Assembly: GCA_020631235.1 (NCBI GenBank)
Contig: JAHDHQ010000027.1
Span: 1 to 53,112 of the forward strand
DNA: 53,112 bases
From: Saprospiraceae bacterium
Lineage (GTDB): Bacteria > Bacteroidota > Bacteroidia > Chitinophagales > Saprospiraceae
Direction of reading: 5' to 3'
The position numbers and the translations under genes were made by a program. Below, piece after piece: positions 49,402-53,112 of this stretch. The notes beneath the pieces were generated by a model. The model saw only the letters and a list, made by a program, of their open reading frames with translations. It was not told where the DNA came from and ran no database searches. The first letter of the stretch is position 1; each line of letters opens with the position of its first letter.

Positions 49402-49527
49402 TTACTTGCTAATAGAAATGCTGAAATTATTTGGACATCCAGTTCCCTTCTTAGTACAAGAAGTCATTACAGATGCTACCATTAAAAAAGCAAAGACAAT
49501 AGCTAGGGTTTTCTTTAAATTACGCAT
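49402..49527 (-). CDS. Tiny 41-residue lipoprotein
   Basis: The start is ATG at 49527 (minus strand) and the stop TAA at 49402-49404. The N-terminus is MRNLKKTLAIVFAFLMVASV followed by MTSC, a good lipoprotein signal with the lipobox cysteine at residue 24. The mature part would be only 18 residues, containing TKKGTGCPNNF. Support comes from the complete signal, a TAACTTTG promoter box and an AAGGAG-like sequence (49541-49547, minus) upstream, and the 12-nt distance to ytxJ. Function unknown. Confidence 0.72.
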   Translation of the reverse strand: MRNLKKTLAIVFAFLMVASVMTSCTKKGTGCPNNFSISISK

Positions 49528-49559
49528 AGTTAAGTTAATTTTCTCCTTAAAAACGAGTG

Positions 49560-49589
49560 CAAAGTTAATATTATTATATATACGATAAA
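49560..49589 (-). promoter_or_regulatory. Promoter of the tiny lipoprotein-ytxJ-mnmD unit
   Basis: Minus strand: TTTA (49586-49589), an 18-nt spacer, TAACTTTG (49560-49567). The -7 box is a perfect TAnnTTTG; the -33 box has one mismatch. Leader of about 25 nt to the ATG at 49527. Confidence 0.6.
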
Positions 49590-49612
49590 TATTATTTGAC
49601 TAAAAAAGTTCA

Positions 49613-49644
49613 TTTGCATTAGGATAAACACATTATTAATTTAT
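49613..49644 (+). promoter_or_regulatory. Possible promoter of the Mur ligase gene
   Basis: TTTG (49613-49616), a 20-nt spacer, TAATTTAT (49637-49644). The -7 box matches 6 of 8 positions of the consensus including spacer bases. It would divide the intergenic region with the divergent lipoprotein promoter. Confidence 0.35.
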
Positions 49645-49674
49645 TTAATATGTTTTTTAGCTTATATTTAGCCA

Positions 49675-51006
49675 ATGAATATTCATTTAATAGCTATAGG
49701 TGGGAGCATCATGCATAATTTAGCCCTTGCTTTGCTCAAGAATGGTCACAGCGTTACGGGATCTGACGATATTATTTATGGTATCTCCAAAGAAAAGCTA
49801 GAAAAGGCAGGTATCTTACCAGACTTTGGGTGGTTTCCGGAAAAAATCCATAAAGATTTAGATCTTGTTATTCTTGGGATGCATGCTAAGTCGGATAATC
49901 CTGAACTTTTAAAGGCACAAGACCTTGGACTAAAGATAGAATCATTTCCTTCCTTTATAGGTTCACAAATCCAGGAAAAGAATAGAGTAGTAGTAGCGGG
50001 AAGTCATGGTAAGACAACGACCACGTCCATGATCATGCATGTCTTTAAAAAGCTAGGGAAAAAAATGGACTATTTAGTTGGAGCTCAATTGGAAAATTTT
50101 GATTTGATGGTTCAACTTTCAGATGCCCCAATAACGATTATAGAAGGAGACGAATACTTAAGTTCGGCCATAGACAGCAGACCTAAATTTGTGCATTATC
50201 ATCCAAATTATACGATCATAACCGGTGTGGCCTGGGATCACATGAATGTTTTTCCGACCAAAAAACAATACATAGATGTATTCAAAAGCTATATTGATAA
50301 GCTGGATGAATCCTGTCATTTGTTTTACGATGCAGAAGACCCAATTTTAGTGGAATTAATCAAAGAATCGAAGCATAAAAAAGTGCACCCATATACAGCC
50401 TTTGAAGAAAGTAGAGTGGGATTGCTTTGGGATAATCGATCTTATCCTATGAAGATATTTGGAAAGCATAATTACAAAAACCTAAAGGCTGCCATGCTTG
50501 TTTGCGAGAAGCTGGGAATTGACCATCAAACCTTTTTAGACGCATCAAGTGATTTCTCAGGGGCAAAATATCGTTTAGAAACTATAAAAGAAACTGATAA
50601 TCAAGTTGTGTTTCGTGATTTTGCTCACGCACCGTCTAAAGTAAAAGCGACATTGGCCGCCATAAAAAATAAGTATGCAGGGAAGAAAATAGGGGCTATT
50701 GTAGAATTGCATACCTACAGCAGTCTTAACAAAGATTTTCTGCCCGAATATGGCGGATGTATGGATCATTTAGATTTTGCTGCAGTCTGTTTTGATCCAA
50801 AGGCTGTAGCTATTAAGCGATTGGAAACCTTACAAACCCAGGATATAAAAGATGGTTTTGCCAACGATGAATTGCATGTGGTTACAAGTAAAAGTAGTTT
50901 TGATAGTATGATCCAGCAGTTGCTAAAGGAAAGCTATGAGGTAATCATTTTTCTCAGTTCGGGTAATCTTTTTAATCTTGACTTCAAAGAGGTCTTTCCT
51001 ACATAA
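49675..51006 (+). CDS. mpl: Mur ligase family protein, Mpl/MurC type (UDP-MurNAc-peptide ligase)
   Basis: The 443-residue product has the N-terminal Rossmann domain (MNIHLIAIGGSIMHNLALAL), the Mur ligase ATP-binding motif VAGSHGKTTTTSM at about residues 107-119, the glutamate/aspartate motif IIEGDEY, HMNVFPT, and the C-terminal domain with RDFAHAPSKV. The IGG-MHNLA start and the HAP motif are typical of Mpl, which reattaches the recycled murein tripeptide to UDP-MurNAc, rather than MurC. A MurC-like role cannot be excluded. The ATG at 49675 is used. Confidence 0.85.
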   Translation: MNIHLIAIGGSIMHNLALALLKNGHSVTGSDDIIYGISKEKLEKAGILPDFGWFPEKIHKDLDLVILGMHAKSDNPELLKAQDLGLKIESFPSFIGSQIQEKNRVVVAGSHGKTTTTSMIMHVFKKLGKKMDYLVGAQLENFDLMVQLSDAPITIIEGDEYLSSAIDSRPKFVHYHPNYTIITGVAWDHMNVFPTKKQYIDVFKSYIDKLDESCHLFYDAEDPILVELIKESKHKKVHPYTAFEESRVGLLWDNRSYPMKIFGKHNYKNLKAAMLVCEKLGIDHQTFLDASSDFSGAKYRLETIKETDNQVVFRDFAHAPSKVKATLAAIKNKYAGKKIGAIVELHTYSSLNKDFLPEYGGCMDHLDFAAVCFDPKAVAIKRLETLQTQDIKDGFANDELHVVTSKSSFDSMIQQLLKESYEVIIFLSSGNLFNLDFKEVFPT

Positions 51007-51062
51007 AAATCCAATTAGCATAAAGAAAGTAAGTCTAGATTATAACTAATGAGAATCTTGCT

Positions 51063-51070
51063 TATTTTTG
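51063..51070 (+). promoter_or_regulatory. Possible -7 element of pdhB
   Basis: TATTTTTG matches TAnnTTTG and lies 19 nt before the ATG at 51090, giving a very short leader. No TTTG is found at the expected -33 spacing. Confidence 0.4.
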
Positions 51071-51089
51071 CAGCAAATACGCACAAGTT

Positions 51090-52079
51090 ATGGCAAGAAT
51101 TATTACACTAAGAGATGCATTAAGAGAAGCAATGAGTGAGGAAATGAGACGTGATGAAAGCGTTTTTTTAATGGGTGAAGAAGTAGCGGAATACAATGGA
51201 GCATATAAAGTAAGCAAAGGAATGCTAGACGAATTCGGTGCTCAGCGAGTAATAGATACACCGATTGCCGAGCTAGGTTTTGCGGGTATTGGTGTTGGTG
51301 CTGCCATGAATGGTCTTCGACCAATTGTCGAATTTATGACTTGGAATTTTGCAGTTTTAGCATTCGATCAGATTGTCAATAATGCTGCCAAAACACTTAC
51401 ACAAAGTGCGGGTGAGTTTATGTGTCCGATTGTTTTTAGAGGACCTTCTGGTGCAGCTGGACAATTAGCCCAGCAGCATTCACAAACATTTGAAAGTTGG
51501 ATGGCAAATGTTCCTGGCTTAAAGGTCATTTCTAGCATTAATCCAGCTGACGCAAAAGGCTTATTAAAATCCGCTATTAGAGATAATGATCCGGTTTGTA
51601 TCATGGAGTCGGAAATCATGTATGGTCATAAAGGAGATGTACCTGAAGGAGATGACATATTAGTGCCTATAGGTAAAGCGAAGGTGACTAGAGAAGGAAA
51701 GGATGTGACTATCGTTTCTTTTAATAAAATGATCTTAGAAGCAGAGAAAGCAGCAGAAGAACTGGCCAAGGAAGGAATTTCTGCTGAAGTCATAGATTTA
51801 AGAACAATTAGACCATTGGATCATCATACATTAGTAGAAAGCGTTAAAAAGACAAACCGAATGGTTGTAGTTGACGAATCATGGCCCTTTGCCGGAGTTT
51901 CGGCAGAAATAGCTTACGAAATTCAAAAATATGCTTTTGACTATTTAGATGCTCCTGTGACTCGAGTAAATTCTGCAGATACATCTTTAGGTTACGCTCC
52001 AACTTTTGTGGAGGAGTATTTACCGAATGCCACAAAAGTAATTAAAGCAGTCAAAGAAGTTCTTTATACGAATGCTTAA
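51090..52079 (+). CDS. pdhB: Pyruvate dehydrogenase E1 component, subunit beta
   Basis: Beta subunit of the thiamine-dependent alpha2beta2 E1 enzyme, converting pyruvate to an acetyl group for E2. The 329-residue product begins with ITLRDALREAM and contains FLMGEEVAEYNGAYKVSKG, DTPIAELGFAGIGVGAAM and FRGPSGAAGQLAQQHSQ, then the transketolase C-terminal domain (VIDLRTIRPLDHHTL). The alpha subunit gene is not in the window. The last 8 nt overlap tmk. A related branched-chain 2-oxo acid E1 beta is less likely given EFMTWNFAVLA and the N-terminal match. Confidence 0.93.
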   Translation: MARIITLRDALREAMSEEMRRDESVFLMGEEVAEYNGAYKVSKGMLDEFGAQRVIDTPIAELGFAGIGVGAAMNGLRPIVEFMTWNFAVLAFDQIVNNAAKTLTQSAGEFMCPIVFRGPSGAAGQLAQQHSQTFESWMANVPGLKVISSINPADAKGLLKSAIRDNDPVCIMESEIMYGHKGDVPEGDDILVPIGKAKVTREGKDVTIVSFNKMILEAEKAAEELAKEGISAEVIDLRTIRPLDHHTLVESVKKTNRMVVVDESWPFAGVSAEIAYEIQKYAFDYLDAPVTRVNSADTSLGYAPTFVEEYLPNATKVIKAVKEVLYTNA

Positions 52080-52701
52080 GCCACCGGCATCTCGCGGCAG
52101 ATTTATCGTATTTGAAGGCATAGACGGTTCTGGAAAATCGACTCAAGCACGTCTGGCAGCGGAATATTTAACGTTTATTGGGAAAAAGGTACATTTAACT
52201 CGGGAGCCAACGAATAGGCCTATTGGCAAATTGATTCGAGAAGCCTTGTCGGGCCAATTTGAAGTTAGTGAAGCGACCATGGCATCTATGTTTTTGGCCG
52301 ACCGAATCGATCATATACAAAACCAAGAAGAAGGTATCATCATGTTACTTAATGATGGCTTTGATGTCATCTCAGATCGATACTTTTGGTCTTCTTTTGC
52401 TTATCATAGTTTGAGTTTAGATATGGATTGGGTAATTGGAATACACGAGAAAGTATTGGAGATTTGCCCACCGGATTTGACGATCTATCTTGATTTAAAG
52501 GTCAATGCTTCACTGGAAAGAATCGGCACTCGAAACGAGCAACAAGAGATTTTTGAAAATAAAGAAGTGCTGACTAAAGTTTACGATAATTATGCACGTG
52601 CTTTTGATAAATTTTCTGATCGATTTAATATTGCTAAAGTAAATGCTGAGCAAAGCATAGAAGCAATTCAAAAAGCCATTCGAGAGATAGTTGTAGGATA
52701 A
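52072..52701 (+). CDS. tmk: Thymidylate kinase
   Basis: Phosphorylates dTMP to dTDP. The 209-residue product has the P-loop FEGIDGSGKSTQ (residues 14-25), TREPT, the DRY motif in VISDRYFWSSFAYH, and the LID region around RIGTRNEQQEIFE. Length is normal. The ATG at 52072 overlaps the pdhB stop in ATGCTTAA, indicating translational coupling with a functionally unrelated gene. Confidence 0.93.
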   Translation: MLKPPASRGRFIVFEGIDGSGKSTQARLAAEYLTFIGKKVHLTREPTNRPIGKLIREALSGQFEVSEATMASMFLADRIDHIQNQEEGIIMLLNDGFDVISDRYFWSSFAYHSLSLDMDWVIGIHEKVLEICPPDLTIYLDLKVNASLERIGTRNEQQEIFENKEVLTKVYDNYARAFDKFSDRFNIAKVNAEQSIEAIQKAIREIVVG

Positions 52702-53014
52702 TTAGGTGAAATGCATCTGCGGGATCCGAAGATATTCTGGGACTATTATTGGTGTTTGGATTTTTTTAATGTTCCTTTCAATTGTCAAATCCAAGTTTGT
52801 ATTCCGATTTAAAAAAGTCGAATCCTTGGCGGAATGCAGCAAACATATTCAACTATAATAGTTTTATTACATGAAGTAAGTGTTGGAAATGGACTCTAAT
52901 ATGAGAAATTTTGTCTTTTCATTCTGTTTGAGTTGTAATGGATAGTGATATCCAGCAAATCTCAGCGAAGGATAGAAATACTGTGATTGTCTATTGTTAG
53001 GCACAGTATTTATT
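52702..53014. other. Gap without a supported gene
   Basis: The sequence is AT-rich. A 33-codon ORF at 52711-52812 (+) has no supporting features. The only structure I see is the hairpin at 52976-53011 listed separately. Confidence 0.5.
52976..53011 (-). terminator. Hairpin downstream of the partial minus-strand gene
   Basis: AAATACTGTG (52976-52985) and CACAGTATTT (53002-53011) are perfect 10-bp complements around a 16-nt loop, ending 3 nt after the stop of the partial gene. The following T-tract is weak, so it may also act on transcripts from tmk. Confidence 0.6.
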
Positions 53015-53112
53015 CTATAAATCTAATGAATTACACCAATTTCTTATAGCTTCCCTGTCTTCATTAGAAATGCTACTATGATCAAAATCAGTTGCATTTT
53101 GAAAAGGAGCTG
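53015..53112 (-). CDS. C-terminal 31 codons of a gene entering from outside the window
   Basis: The frame is open from the window edge to TAG at 53015-53017. The last residues include FDHSSISNEDREAIRNWCNS, which look like a normal globular, helical C-terminus. A terminator-like hairpin follows immediately. Too short to assign a family. Confidence 0.55.
   Translation of the reverse strand, partial: APFQNATDFDHSSISNEDREAIRNWCNSLDL

Noticed and set aside
52711-52812. 33-codon ORF after tmk
   Set aside because: No recognisable signal or motif, no promoter box and no neighbour coupling.

Overview
The window comes from a low-GC member of the Bacteroidota. Three of the large secreted proteins end in the gliding-motility-type (type B) sorting domain of the type IX secretion system (T9SS). 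A fourth ends in a type A T9SS domain. Several intergenic regions carry TAnnTTTG -7 boxes typical of this phylum, and a Bacteroidota-style DUF2795 protein and a stand-alone MnmD are present. The very long multi-domain adhesin-like proteins suggest a Saprospiria-like organism, but that is inference.

Region 1 (1-12458) is the translation/transcription core: the 3' part of tuf with its terminator, tRNA-Trp(CCA), then secE-nusG-rplK-rplA-rplJ-rplL-rpoB-rpoC, all on the + strand and ending at a strong terminator. A 15-bp hairpin lies between rplL and rpoB, where an attenuator would be expected.

Region 2 (12616-13819, minus) is a two-gene unit: a small outer-membrane barrel protein and riboflavin synthase, 1 nt apart.

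Region 3 (13937-38989, plus) is a 25-kb block of four giant secreted proteins. They are an M12B-like metalloprotease with seven tandem pairs of PKD domains, a 3922-residue protein with at least two different internal repeat arrays, a 1427-residue protein with a P-domain-like N-terminus and eight Ig-like repeats, and a 1175-residue protein. Three of the four end in the same ...TLIR type B T9SS domain. This is the most distinctive part of the window and looks like a cell-surface/adhesion locus.

Region 4 (38978-41223, minus) holds cmk, a DUF2795 protein and queA. The cmk start has to be moved inward because the upstream gene's terminator occupies the longer reading frame. A MacB/FtsX-type permease (+) follows.

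Region 5 (42657-49527, minus) holds an OmpA/TSP3 porin-like protein, a YdfG-like dehydrogenase overlapping a thioredoxin-fold lipoprotein, an unknown protein with a Tudor/SH3-like N-terminus, a glutamate/dicarboxylate symporter, mnmD, ytxJ, and a previously unlisted 41-residue lipoprotein.

Region 6 (49675-52701, plus) holds an Mpl/MurC-type ligase, pdhB and tmk, the last two overlapping by 8 nt. The final 400 nt hold a terminator and the last 31 codons of a minus-strand gene that continues out of the window. I see no CRISPR array, insertion sequence, prophage or defence island.
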